Assembly (NCBI GenBank): GCA_025766275.1
Contig: JAFKAC010000181.1
Span: forward strand, 1 to 64,000
Direction of reading: 5' to 3'
DNA length: 64,000 bases
From: Lactarius indigo
Taxonomy: Eukaryota; Basidiomycota; Agaricomycetes; Russulales; Russulaceae
This document shows positions 11,486 through 23,109 of the stretch, piece by piece. Under the pieces are notes generated by a model that ran no database searches, was not told the origin of the DNA, and saw only the letters and a program-made list of their open reading frames with translations. Position 1 is the stretch's first letter. Each line of letters starts with the position of its first letter. A program made the translations under genes and the position numbers.

Positions 11486-14034
11486 ATGCACTCTGTTTTA
11501 CTCGTGCTCCTTTCGCTTTTCGTTCTCTATCTCTTCCAGACCCTTTTGGAATTCCGGAAGGCGATCCACAGCGTTGGGTAAGTACCCACGATTTAGAAGT
11601 GATATGACAAAAAACGAGAGTTACCCTGCCAGACACCTGCCAGGCCCTCGTCTCCTTATCAGCCCGACGTGGATTCTGGGACAGGTGATCAGGCGCGCAC
11701 TTCCACCGCTTCGTTATGTGAGTCGAGGACCTTCATGGATGGTCGAGGAGGGGTATCAAGGTAAGGGCATACTGCCAGTGCAAGAGGTCATCATAGTCAT
11801 GACCTCACATAGATTTCGCCGCTTCCGGGAAGGGCGCTATTGCTGTGGTGAGTTTACTTTACTCTGTATGCGGAGGGATGCAAGTTAAGAATGATGGTCC
11901 GCCAGGTCCACATGTTCCCCACGCCAAAAACTACCATTTTCCTTGCGGACGCTGGGGCTATCAAAGTAAGGGATAGCCCTCCCCGAACTGGATGTACCTT
12001 ATCTTTGGTTTGTGATTCGCAGGAGATGACAACTTCTCGTGCCAGATTTCCTAAGCCCGTCTATCTATATTCGGCGCTGTCAGTTTTTGGAAGCAACATC
12101 GTAGCCTCAGAAGGTGAGGAATGGAAAAGGTATCGAGCTATCACCGCTCCGGCCTTCTCGGAGGTATGTGCCAAACTGTCGAAGTCAACATTGTCTCAAT
12201 GCGATCCGCAGAGAAATACTCGGCTAGTGTGGGACGAAACCATACGCATCATGTTCGACCTGTTCGACAATGTCTGGGGAGACAATCCCGAAATAGTGTT
12301 GGACCACTGTGTTGATATCACTCTTCCGGTATGCCGAATGTGAATTCTCTCGCACAATTTTTCCGACGTCTCCGTCAGATCGCCCTTTTTGTCATCGGCG
12401 TTGCAGGTATTCTATACTTTGTTCGAACCTTTCGTTCTCCTGCTAACGGGATTTAGGGTTCGGGCGCCAGGTTACATGGACTTCAGACTTGATTGTTCCT
12501 CCCGGCCACCAGATGACTTTTAAGGATGCGCTTCACGTCTTGTCTGCAGATCTGATCCTAAAAATCAGTCTTCCTAAGTGGGCAATGAATCTAACGGAGC
12601 GTACAAGGAGGATGAGTTTGGCATTCGCTGAGATGGAGGTGCCCTATTAGAACCGGGTGCCTATTCTCCATGGCTGACGTACCGGACAGCAATATATGGT
12701 AGAAATGGTGGATACTCGGAGAAGCGCGGAGATAAAAGAAGAGCGTCACGATCTGTTTAGTGGACTTCTAGATGCGGCGCGCGACGATCCAGATGGTGGC
12801 GTGGCGATAACTGAGCAAGAGCTCATTGGTAAGTATCAAGTCTCGCACCGTAACACGCTCATGAAAAAAGATCTCACTCGCCATACAAGGGAATACGTTC
12901 ATCTTCCTTCTTGCTGGACACGAGGTAAGATTACCCCGTCCCGCCAGCGGTGTGATTTGAACAGATCCTTTTACTGCAGACGACAGCCCATACGCTTTGC
13001 TTCACGTTCGCTTTACTAGCATTTTATCCTGATGAACAAGAGCGCTTGTATCAGCAAATCAAGGGCATAATGGCTGACCTAGATGGGATGCCTGTAGGAT
13101 CTATTAGATCATGTCTCAAGCTCACGGAAGAGCTGATGCTCCACAGACGTACGAAGACATGAACCGGTTCACGCTCTCCTTGGCGTAAGTTCGTTAGGTG
13201 CATATAAACATACGAGCTCTGACACGCTAGGGCTTTTGAAGCGCCTTATACGAAACGCTAAGGATGTTGTGAGTACAAATTGAAATTAGGCCCACAAACG
13301 AAGCTAACTTACGTGGCTCAGCCCAGCGGTGCGTCTAACCAGATGAGCGGTGATTCTAAGCCAACGAACGGCCACATAATCTCAGGCGCCGGCAGTCCCC
13401 AAATATGCTGCGGAAGATACCAGCTTGACGGTAGATAATGCCGACGGCGGAAAGACAACATTCCCTATCCCTTCGGGAACGGAAGTACAACTTCACCTGC
13501 CTGCCCTGCATAATCACCGTATGTCGAGCCTCCTCCCATCTCAAGGACTGGTCCTTACCGGAGTCCCACAGCGAAGTATTGGAAGGACCCCCACACATTT
13601 CGACCTGAGAGGTTCCTTGGGGAGTATCCAAGGGATGCCTTCTTGCCATTCAGCGCAGGTAGGTTTGATCCCGTCTTGGCAGTTGGTCGTGCAACTTGAA
13701 CTTGAATTTGTTGTAGGTGCCCGGGCGTGCCTCGGGAGACGGTGCGAGCAGACTAAGGTTGACGACGTGGCGAAGATACTCATACATTTTTTTTTTCAGA
13801 TTCTTCGAAACTGAGAGCATAGCCGTCATCACGATGATGATATTGAAGTACAGCATCGAAATTAAGGAAGAGCCCGAGTTCATCGGTGAGACATTTGAAC
13901 AACGCTTCGCGCGCGTAACGACCTCCAGGCAACTCTTGACCAATACGTACGCAATATTCCCACCCTCTTGTTTGCCTTGACTTAAGTTCTCTTTTAGTCC
14001 CACCCGCGTGCCGCTGGTATTCAAGAGGCGATAA
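11486..14034 (+). CDS. cytochrome P450 monooxygenase, tandem copy 3 (intact, 523 aa)
   Basis: This is a second intact tandem P450 with the same 19-exon layout and the same predicted length as the copy at 6343. The N-terminus is MHSVLLVLLSLFVLYLFQTL, an ER anchor. AGHE plus TT straddles the intron after the I-helix exon, ETLRM follows, and the haem loop is FSAGARACLG. The terminal exon ends in VFKRR-stop. The 7-nt microexon is at 13322-13328. All exon joins examined keep frame. Differences from copy 2 cluster around the short proline exon (FPAAP instead of FPPVT), in the segment after GHQMTFKDALH, and in the region before HDLFSGLL, so substrate range may differ. The expected reaction is NADPH- and O2-dependent monooxygenation of a hydrophobic substrate; the actual substrate cannot be read from sequence. 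CYP5150-like by recall. Confidence 0.9.
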
Positions 14035-14344
14035 CTACCCCCGAGTCTCAATCTTGGGTCGTCCCTATCGTTTCATCGGCTCCCGTTTTCATTTATACTC
14101 AGGGTAGAACTACCGTGCGGATTGCAATCGTTTTCAGGTTTGGTCAAGAGAATTAAACACCTTATTAAACACCGTGTACTTTCGAAAGAGGGTCTGAGCA
14201 ATATGCGTTGTGGAACGCGAATTAACCCCTCTTAGACGCTGAGAGGGACACATGGGGCGCGTGCATATTGAGGTGATCCAATGTTATCGGGGGCTTCTTT
14301 CTCCGCGCCGCTGGCCGGAAAAGACCGTATTCCTCACGAAATCC
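14035..14344. other. 3' flank of P450 copy 3
   Basis: No gene is supported. This flank aligns with the one after copy 1 (3917-4230), sharing the GAAAGAGGGT and TTGTGGAACGCG segments. The unit duplication therefore extends past the P450 stop codon. Confidence 0.5.
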
Positions 14345-14620
14345 TTCCACACTCAGGTCGTACTATCCACTGAAACGTCGGCGGATGTAGACTCAAAGTC
14401 GCCTACCTGGCTTCTAAACGCCCCAATCTTGGCCAATTAGAGAAAGGTTCAGGATTTCGTGGCCAGTATTCCGGCGATAAAATCAGACTCGTAACGATCG
14501 TAACTCTCGTGAGTGCAGGACGAGTGACAGCCACACACGGGAGCGCTTTCGAATGAGGGGTTTCTGAATCCCTTCGACGTTTCTACGGGCAGGAAATGAA
14601 GACCATCTATGCAAGGCAAC
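14345..14620 (+). pseudogene. DUF6535 gene remnant behind P450 copy 3
   Basis: The sequence GCGGATGTAGACTCAAAG, then CCTACCTGGCTTCT, then CCAATCTTGGCCAA matches the coding sequence of the intact DUF6535 gene around 24205-24255. Later pieces (CTCTCGTGAGTGCAGGACGA, AAATGAAGACCATCTATG) match about 22000-22100. Large internal deletions and indels remove any reading frame. It is a shorter relative of the remnant at 4450. Confidence 0.72.
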
Positions 14621-17600
14621 CGACGAACTCCAATTCCCCGTGAAGACTCAGAAGATGGTCAATGAAAATAGATATAAGGTGATCAGTATACGGTGCTCAA
14701 GGAAGTTTGCACGAACTCCATAGGAACAGAATCCTTCACATCAATTTACTTGATATTGATCTCTGGCCCTTCGTTTCCTTACCGGTTAGCGACCGAAACT
14801 AGTCGGCTAATGTGGGTCTGTCTGCAACGTTGACACGACATTTATCGGGTTTTTATTGTACCTCGTTGACTTCCTCCGCTAAGCTCTCGTACGCGTCTGC
14901 ATGGCGGCATGAGGACAGACGCAAAAACCAATGCCACGGAGGACAACCCTCAGGTTAACGTTAGCTGGATGCCCATGACTGTGTGTCACGGAAGTGGTGC
15001 GACTGACTCGGAGTTATGGGGTCACCATCGACTTGGAACTACACGAGCGAGATAGTCGTTATGACGCCCAAACTCCAGAGCTTTGAATGTTATCCAGGCG
15101 AATACCCACGGTATACTATGTCTACAACGGCTCAGCGCACATGGGACACACTGAGTCCTCAAGGAGATGTCAGTGTCATGGACTCGAGCGCACGACGCAA
15201 TTCTTTCGGCAAGCAAGTTAGTCGTAGTAAGTTAGTAAAGTGGCACTGGTGGTGGTAGTGACTAGTGGCTGCCACTGGCCCGGGCAGGTTTTGTGTTCAA
15301 TTCAGTGTTTGTCAGCATGCCGACCCGAAGCGTCGTGTGTTTGGGTGCCGCGCAAAATGCCGTTTCAATGTGCATCGTTAGCCAAGTTACCATGATCGTG
15401 ATTCCTAGTCAAGAAAGCCGCAGCACCTCCTCCTTCGACACAACTTGCGATCGTCACAAGCATGGGGAGCTGAGCTATCAGCACTTTAGCAATTGGATCG
15501 AATCGAGTCGAATCTCCGAGACAGCCCACAGTCCGATTGTGGAAGCCCAAATCGCTGCGGAGTATCCATATTCGCATTGGTCCTGTCCCCAACAACGATC
15601 GTTCGAGGGGGTCTCACACAAGGCAAAGTATTTCGAATTTCGGAATATTCCAACACCTGCACCTTTAGACCACATGCACTCGTCTAGGATGCTGTATGTT
15701 CTCACCTCCCTTAGGTAGGTATCGCATAACTTATGGTCCCCTGAAGCGCGCAGTTGCTGTAATCCCCATTGTGTCGCGGGACAACGGCACCCAGGTGAAG
15801 CTTCCAGGGAACTAGCATGCTATGTTCTCTGAGTCCTGAACTATTATCGTTGCGTGTAGGTGGACTCGAAGGCGACCATGGGAACAATATTGAGTGTTCA
15901 CCCTCCCCACTATGAACTCGGATATGCGGTCTTCCAGAATATCCGAATATTTGGGCTGCCGGTTGCCCGTAGTCGACCTAACTCAAAAGCGTTGGCCCTC
16001 GATCGCTTCCAAGTCTAATTTTACATGACCGCGACAAGTCACTCCGTCCCCTTTGACTTGGTACCCTCAAACCCCCCTCGTTCTCACCGATCTCACCGAT
16101 CTCACCTACTACATCCGCGTCTTTACTCGGCGTATTTTGACTTCCCAGTCCCGCATGACTATCCCGCAACTCAAAAAATCCTGCACATTTCCTGTCCGCG
16201 GTAATGCTTAGCTCGTATCTTCCTGCAGCAACAAATGAAATGGCACTCACCTCCGATGTGGGTCGCGATCAATTCCTATTGGGGAAAATTCTACAGCACT
16301 ACATGCTCGCACCTTCCAGAATTTGACTGGGGACTAATTACAGCATATACACATGACTGTGATGCTAGTTTTCCCTTGACTGTTACGCCACTTTCGACGC
16401 GCAGTGGAACTCCACACCAATTTTTTGACTGGGGGTTGCCGTTTTACTGAGCACAGCATCGGAGATGAGTCACGGCTCGTGGATACTGCTCCCAATATAT
16501 GAAGTAATTGCTTATGAATCGAGGCTCTGCCGCCTGACACTTTCACGGACATTCGGTGATTCTCACAAAGGCGAACTTCATCAATCCCGGTAGGTTATCA
16601 CTGCCTTCGAAAGGTCCGATTGACAGACTGTCTAGATCAACTTGCGCGGCGCAGTAGAAAGCCATATGGTGGTTGGTTAATTTCCCCCCTCTTCCTTTTG
16701 TCTCATTTCGGTGTTGCACTTCTTTAAGACACTGCTACATAGTGACCCTCGTGTGTAAGTTATCTATTCAGAAATCCATGTGCGACTATGAGCTCTTCCT
16801 TCGCGGATAAACGTATAAGGGAAGAGACCCATATATCAAATGGGGGAGCACCCCACAAGGCAGCACGGCGAAATAACTGTCCCGCAAGCCTTTTGTGCCC
16901 CCGCGTGTGATCTCCATCCCTCAGGCCCTATCCTCGAAGCTACGACTCAGTTCTATGCCGTCAGCTTACCTGGATGCGACATCTCAGGTGCAGGCTAGTG
17001 TTCACACCAAGGTTCACTGGCACGCCTCAGCAAGCCCCTCATGCCTCAGAAGATGGGATGGTGGGTCGCTCAGCCTTCAAGCCTTAAATTTGGGTCACAA
17101 TTCACGGGCACTAACAATGCCATGTACTCCACTCTTCTTTTTCATACGGGGGTTAGGGTGTCTTTTTATTAAGCCCTTTCGACACTCTCCGCCTCTGGGT
17201 CTCTCCAGTGCCAGACGCTCCGAAGTCTTGTTCGAAATTCCACCTTATTGTGACAAGTGTGCGCGTAGCGATATTCTGCCTCACGCAATGTAAGACTTTG
17301 TAAGTTGAACTTCTTTGTTGTTTCTGGGGTCAATTAGCGTACACCTCATGGCACAGAACACTGTACATCCCTGCCACTATAACAGACGATAAACCAATTG
17401 TAGTTCTGCCTCAGCTAGGGCTCCATCCCAGTGTGATAAGTAGTGTAGACGGTACTACTGAGGTCTTTTTCCCACCCTAGACGCGCTATTTGGGACGAAT
17501 TTAGTTGCGGCCCAGGATGACCCGAGGGATGACCACGGCTGGAGACAGACGGAGAATGGCGCTATACACTCGCTTATCCAACTAGGAATAGTAGTCAACC

Positions 17601-19715
17601 AGTATTTTATTTCCCGTTTCGAGTCACAGAACAGAAAGACGAGGGAAATCACCGAGAGGAAGGTCCTCCCAGAAGAGTGGTTCTCTGGCAAGAAGCGCCG
17701 CGTTTTCCACATGAATCCGCCACAGTTATGCCTGACACTTATCGCATCGCAATTGCGCTTCTGTCCGAAGTGGAAAGGTATTTTAATAAGTGGTCGTATG
17801 TAGTATGCAAAGGGGAGAGGGCAGGGTCGGAGTCGGAAAGTGCCCTTGAAAGTGCCACTAGTAGGGCCATGTAGCCCAAGGTGCACTTTAATGAAATCTA
17901 AGAAAGAAAGAAGACTACTACAGTCACAACGCCTTCGAACCCTCAGACCTGATATCCATTCATGGTGTTGTACTTGCACGCGCAAAAGGGTCTTGATGGT
18001 ACACCGTGCGGAAATTCGGAATAGAATTGGACCTGAAATTGGCTGTCACTTCCGGCTAGATCCGGCCGAAGCCTATAACAAACAACAACATTGCACCGCC
18101 TCGGAGCGGGCACATCAGCAACGTTGGCTTTGCTACGCTGATATACCTCAAGGCCATCAGCGGCTACTCTTCTCCACGGGACTCCTCTGCACATATTATC
18201 GTAAGTATAGTGTGCGGACAAGAAGGGTGTTGAGGAATGAGCATGCAATTCCTCTGTTGAGTGCCTCGCCGCTACGTCGATGGCATGTTCTTCCGCTAGT
18301 ACCGCTACCGCTGGGATGTCAATGCAGGCCTGAAACATAGTCCAATGCAAGGACGGCACTCCACAATATCGTACACGAGGTCGTGACAAGGTCGTGTTTC
18401 ATATCGGCAATGAAAAGTCTCCTGTCAGTGGGTCGTTGACTCACCTGCTGGCTGCCGCTCTCATCATATTCATTGTTTGCTGGTATAGGTAACTCAGACA
18501 CCCCCAATGGAAAGGTCCGAGGACCTTCCGGTAGGAAGGTAGATTGAAATGGTTCCTGTCTGCAGCAGAGATGGCTAGTCGTCCGATAGCATGATAACTT
18601 TCGTGCCCACCACTTATCAGGGTTTATCCGGGCCTCATGGTCAACATGTTGTCCCATGGCTGACACGGTGATCTGTGTCACCGTAATCATGGATCTTCTG
18701 TCCCCGTTGGAGGTGTTATCAGCGGCTAACGACCGTCACTCACGGCTAAGTTAGTCGCTTGAAATTTCGTGCTCTAATGTCCGGACTTGCGTGTGGCTTA
18801 CATTTCACACAGCGCGCAGCGGAGATGACCTCCAGACCTAGCTAGTCTCGTCTACTACCTTCGAATCGGTTCACTTAGTCATTCTTCTGTCCCACGTGCC
18901 CGGTCCACGAAACGGCTGTTGCAATGTTCGGTTCTTCCTTTGACCACCCCTTGCTAGAGATTTTTCTCTTGGACTTATAAACCCCTCCACTGGCGGTCTC
19001 ATGCCGCGGCTCTCGTCTTCATTCTTTCGACACCCTTGTCCAGCTATTGTATATACTTGTCACGTTAAGAACTGGACTTTCTTTGTTTTACAGGACCAGC
19101 CAAAGGGCTGAGCCGAAGTTTCATGAGGTTCACATAAGGATTCAGACCGATGTAGGGGGTAATAGTCTTCGACCCGGGGGGAAGCGTAGATGATAGTAAG
19201 AGAGACAAAGACGGAGATGCGGACGAATATCATATCGTTAACACAGGGATAAAGGCATGTTCGTTTCATGAGTGAGCCTATGAGTATATGTACAGTAGAT
19301 GCTTAGTACGTTAATGAGAAGCATGATTTCTACCATTCCGAGTCCAGTGAGGACATAGGCCTCGCGGTGACTAATTAATTTCAACACAAATGTGTAATAA
19401 CAGCTCATGAGTGACTCGGGGCTACTAGCAGTAGCGGTGTGACACTGACACTTGCAAGAGCGCATACGTTTTTTTATGGAAGGATTCGGTAGAGTAGACT
19501 CGGGAGCACTGCCAAGTTGCTGCCATACTAATACACGCCTTGCGACCCGGTCATAGCGGCTTCACGAAGTGCTGCAGTAGTGCTGCAATCATTCTTGAAT
19601 AGTCACGTGAGGAGGGTGCTAAGCGGTTTGGGTCTTGGTTTGTGTCACTCAGGCTCTTGGTGTCACTGACAGTAGTTCTTCGTCCCACACTGGTACTCGG
19701 CCCCACACCCCACAA
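14621..19715. other. 5.1 kb with no recognisable gene
   Basis: I see no gene that can be supported. Several open frames of 120-176 codons exist on both strands (for example 15293-15718 plus, 17455-17985 minus and 17943-18389 minus). None shows a domain, a splice-consistent extension or a related copy elsewhere in the window. A 10-bp triplet CTCACCGATC / CTCACCGATC / CTCACCTACT occurs at about 16083-16110. A promoter-like ACTTATAAACC at about 18975 has no gene after it. This may be decayed repeat or lineage-specific non-coding sequence. Confidence 0.4.
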
Positions 19716-20179
19716 CTGGGCCCGCGCCGCAATCAGTAACTTGTGACCTTACATGGTATGAGATCGTGAGACCTTTTGAAATACGACGGGCGCAACCTTT
19801 TCACTCGGCGGCAGATACTATCCAATACGTTCAAGTTAAAGGCACATGCCGGCGCCACATGAGTCTGTTACGCCACCGTGACAGCACCTCTTGACTCGCC
19901 TCATTTTTTACGCGTTCCTCCTCATTACACGGGGCTCCAAGCAATTGTAGTTAGTTTACATTTCCCGTCCAAGCCGAGAATATACCGCACAGACCTTAGC
20001 GCAGATATACAAGCGGACTTAGTACTACCTCCAGTTAGGCGGTCCCGGTACCGGAAACTATCAACTATTCATCTTCACCTGTTCGACAAGAGTCAGAAGA
20101 CTTCGAATTTCGTTCGCTGACGGCATTATTGGCATAAAACATTAGATAGGCCGTTGGTCATGATGGTCCTCGACGGTGG

Positions 20180-20187
20180 TATAAATA
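20180..20187 (+). promoter_or_regulatory. TATAAATA box
   Basis: TATAAATA lies 94 bp before the start codon at 20274. The tandem copy has the same octamer 84 bp before its start codon. Confidence 0.6.
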
Positions 20188-20273
20188 CTAGTACCGGTGG
20201 TGCACGTCAAAGTTAGCCCCCATCCCTCTCTTCCTCCTTAGGCCTTAGCATTGACTCACTTTGCAAAACTAGA

Positions 20274-22182
20274 ATGTCTGAGACGTACGATCACCTCCAC
20301 GAGCTGATACAAGCCTCCTGGGGAAGCCCGGCGCATGACGAGGGTGCGTAGAGGAACCGAGACTATACACCGATTTCAGTTACAACAACTTCGGTCACAG
20401 CCCACGAAGATTCGGAGAATAAGATGTGGTCGGGATACATGGAAGAAGCAGATAAACACGATACGCGTGTCAGCGAAGCATGGAAAGACGACGCTAATGG
20501 TGTCCTGGTCTTTGTAAGTCCTACACCCCGGTTCTGATGGTTCAGAGAAGTGATGAGCCTCCAAGACTGGTCTTTTTTCCGCCACTGTGGCCACATTTAT
20601 CATCGAAAGCTATAAAAAATTATCTTCCGATTCGGGTGACCAGACGGCGTATCTCCTTGGGTCAATTTCTCAGCAGCTCAATGCTTTCTCGCCAAACGGT
20701 ACATACATCGCACCGACGCCTCCTCAAACATATTCTCCCAGCCTCTCCATCATCTTGGTCAACTCATTGTGGCTGCTGAGCCTTGTGTTCAGCCTCACTT
20801 CTGCCCTTGCAGCGACGTTAATGCAACAGTGGGCACGCAGATACATTCAACTGCCCCAAATTCCAAGAGTGCCGAGAGACAGAGCGCGCGTCCGTTCCTA
20901 CTTATTCCTCGGCGTCCTGAAATATCGCATGTCACGTGCAGTCGAGGCCGCTCCCGCACTCCTTCATCTCTCCGTATTCTTATTTTTCGCTGGTCTGGTA
21001 ATATTCCTTTTCACCATCTTCAAGGCCGTGGCCATCGTCATCTCCATTTGCATCGGATTCATTGGATTTGTGTACCTCATCCTGACCATCCTTCCTTGTC
21101 TCGACCACAGTTGCCCGTATCGTACCCCAATGTCTAGCATATGGTGGTATTGCTGGCACACTTCTTTGGGCTTCTTTGCGCTTTGTGCTCGCTGGCCCCT
21201 GAAGTGGCTACATGGGATCCTAGTACCGTCTAATCCGGGCGAGGTTACATCGTCAATACAAAAATTCCTCATCGAACGGTGGCAAATTCTCGACGATTCT
21301 GTCAAGAAGCATGGGAAACGTCTCAAGGATGGCTTTCGGGGTACGATAGTCCAGAGAGCCATCGAGTCGTCAGAGGATGTAGAACCAAAGGCACTCACGT
21401 GGCTTCTCAATGAACCGGCATTGGCCGACAAGAGCAAGATTCAAGAGTTCGTGGGCAGCATTCCAGGAGATACAATCGTCCAACTTATCAGCGCTCCCAT
21501 TCACTCCGGAAAGATATTCTCCCAGCACCTTTCCACTCTCATGCGAAGCTGCATTCCCGGCTCCGTTGGTCTCGACGAAGATACGCGCAGGCGCCGCCTC
21601 ATTGTGTGTCTGAACGCTGTCCATCACATAGCCAGGGCCTATAGTGGCGTCTCTTACGGCGTCTTGCTCCCCGAAACTTTACTGGAAGATGTGCGGATCA
21701 ACTTCGCAAACATCAAACTTATGCGGTCTCTCTGGGTCGATGAGGACCCTGCTATCCGCCTCACATCCCGTTCCATATGTGCTTTGCTAGCGAAACACAT
21801 CCTGCACAAGTATCCGCCTCGTGATTCAGAGCTGGCTTGGCTGCAGGACGTCCTAGGAGAGTCGTCAAACAGGATCTACAACTCGCTCCAAGATCCCCCC
21901 ACCGTGAACAACATGAACATCGACTCATTTGTTTACGGCGTCCTTTCATACGACCTTCCGGCCGCGCAGGCAACCTCTTTCGTGGACACGCTCGCAATTC
22001 TCATGAGCGCAGGAAGCAAGACAGCCATCCGCAGGGGCTCATTCGAAGGGGGGCTTTCTGGGCTCCTTCGAAGGGCAGAAAAAGATGACCATCTACGTGA
22101 GATAATTGACAAACTCCGCAGGATCTCCGAAGCCATGTTCCCATCATCTGCAGTATCAAAACCGTCTACATCTCGTAGATGA
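20274..22182 (+). CDS. DUF6535-type multi-membrane protein 1 (599 aa)
   Basis: The gene has three exons: 20274-20343, 20401-20513 and 20566-22182 (1800 nt, no internal stop). The encoded N-terminal segment has KMWSGYMEEADKHDTRVSEA and WKDDANGVLVF, then GLFSATVATFIIESYKKLS, which is typical of the DUF6535 domain of basidiomycetes. Predicted membrane segments lie near residues 120-147 and as a pair at about 191-213 and 214-238. A conserved MQQWARR follows the first, and CPYRTPMSSIWWY follows the pair. The remaining 350 residues are soluble, helical-looking and without a known catalytic motif. The biochemical role of the family is unknown. The 5' exons were placed by comparison with the tandem copy, where both introns and both start contexts (AGAATGTCTG / AGAATGTCTGA) are conserved. 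Confidence is high for the gene and low for any function. Confidence 0.9.
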
Positions 22183-23025
22183 GCCAAAAATAGACAGAGG
22201 CCGGAAATGATTAAACGATCATATAAGGTTTTTTTCTCTACTTGTTGTATCACGACCGGACAGACAAGGGCGCTTCAGTGGTACAAAGTGCTCAAAAGGA
22301 ACCATGCTCGGGTCGAAGAGCGGTCGATGCTGTATGATTGGGTCGTTTTCTGCTAGTTACTCATGCTGTAGCGCTCAATAATGAGCGCGATATCCTATAC
22401 CACTGTTTTTGCAATTGTATATTTAGCTAGCTCTCACGAGTTACAGGGTATTCGCATTTACAATCATGTTTACAATCCCAGTCAAGACCGCAGTCATCAT
22501 CGTTCTTTGGCGATCACGTGAGGGAAGTGCTTATAGGCGGCCCGGCTGGTCGTTCTACCTATCGTAGTACACTCGCACTTCAGCCTGAGTGATCCCGGGT
22601 CTACAGCTTAGCCGAACAGGGCGCGCACCGCAATCAGTCCTTGTGCTTTGCGTGACATGAGATCGTGAGGTATTCAAAAAGGCGACCGGTGCAACCTAAT
22701 AGGCCTTATCACTCAATGGTAGTTACTACTTCTCTTAGGGAACGTGCCCCGCCGCATGCTGACGCCACACTGCCAATCTGTCACGCCTCATTTTTCACGC
22801 GTTCCCCCCCAATACACCGAGCTCCAAAAACTTGTAGCTGATTTACCAAGCTTTCCTGTCCAAACCGGGGATATATCGCACAGAGCCTGCAAGCAGACTT
22901 ACTACCTCCAGATACGGTTGTATCGACTTTCATCTTTTGGACAAGAGCCAGCAGACTTCGGACGGTGTTCATTTTTTAACGGCATTTGAGCGGAAAACAT
23001 TAGATTAGGTCGTTCAGCCGGTGTG

Positions 23026-23033
23026 TATAAATA
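23026..23033 (+). promoter_or_regulatory. TATAAATA box
   Basis: TATAAATA lies 84 bp before the ATG at 23110 and is conserved with the box at 20180. Confidence 0.6.
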
Positions 23034-23109
23034 GTACAGGGGGCACACGTCAAAGTAAGCCCCGTTCCGTTCTCCCTTCCCTAGCGTTGACCTGCTTTGC
23101 AAAATCAGA

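Larger units (their letters stand above)
19716..22611 (+). repeat. tandem duplication, DUF6535 unit 1
   Basis: This unit holds one DUF6535 gene with its 5' flank. It matches the next unit from the CCGCAATCAGT and TGAGATCGTGAG segments near 19730 (unit 2: 22630) through the gene to a GCGCTCA-rich 3' flank. Start codon to start codon is 2836 bp. Confidence 0.75.

Noticed and set aside
15293..15718. Overlapping open frames on both strands
   Set aside because: Frames open in several phases at once with no domain, typical of chance.
17455..17985. 176-codon minus-strand open frame
   Set aside because: No recognisable domain, no paralogue in the window and no consistent introns.
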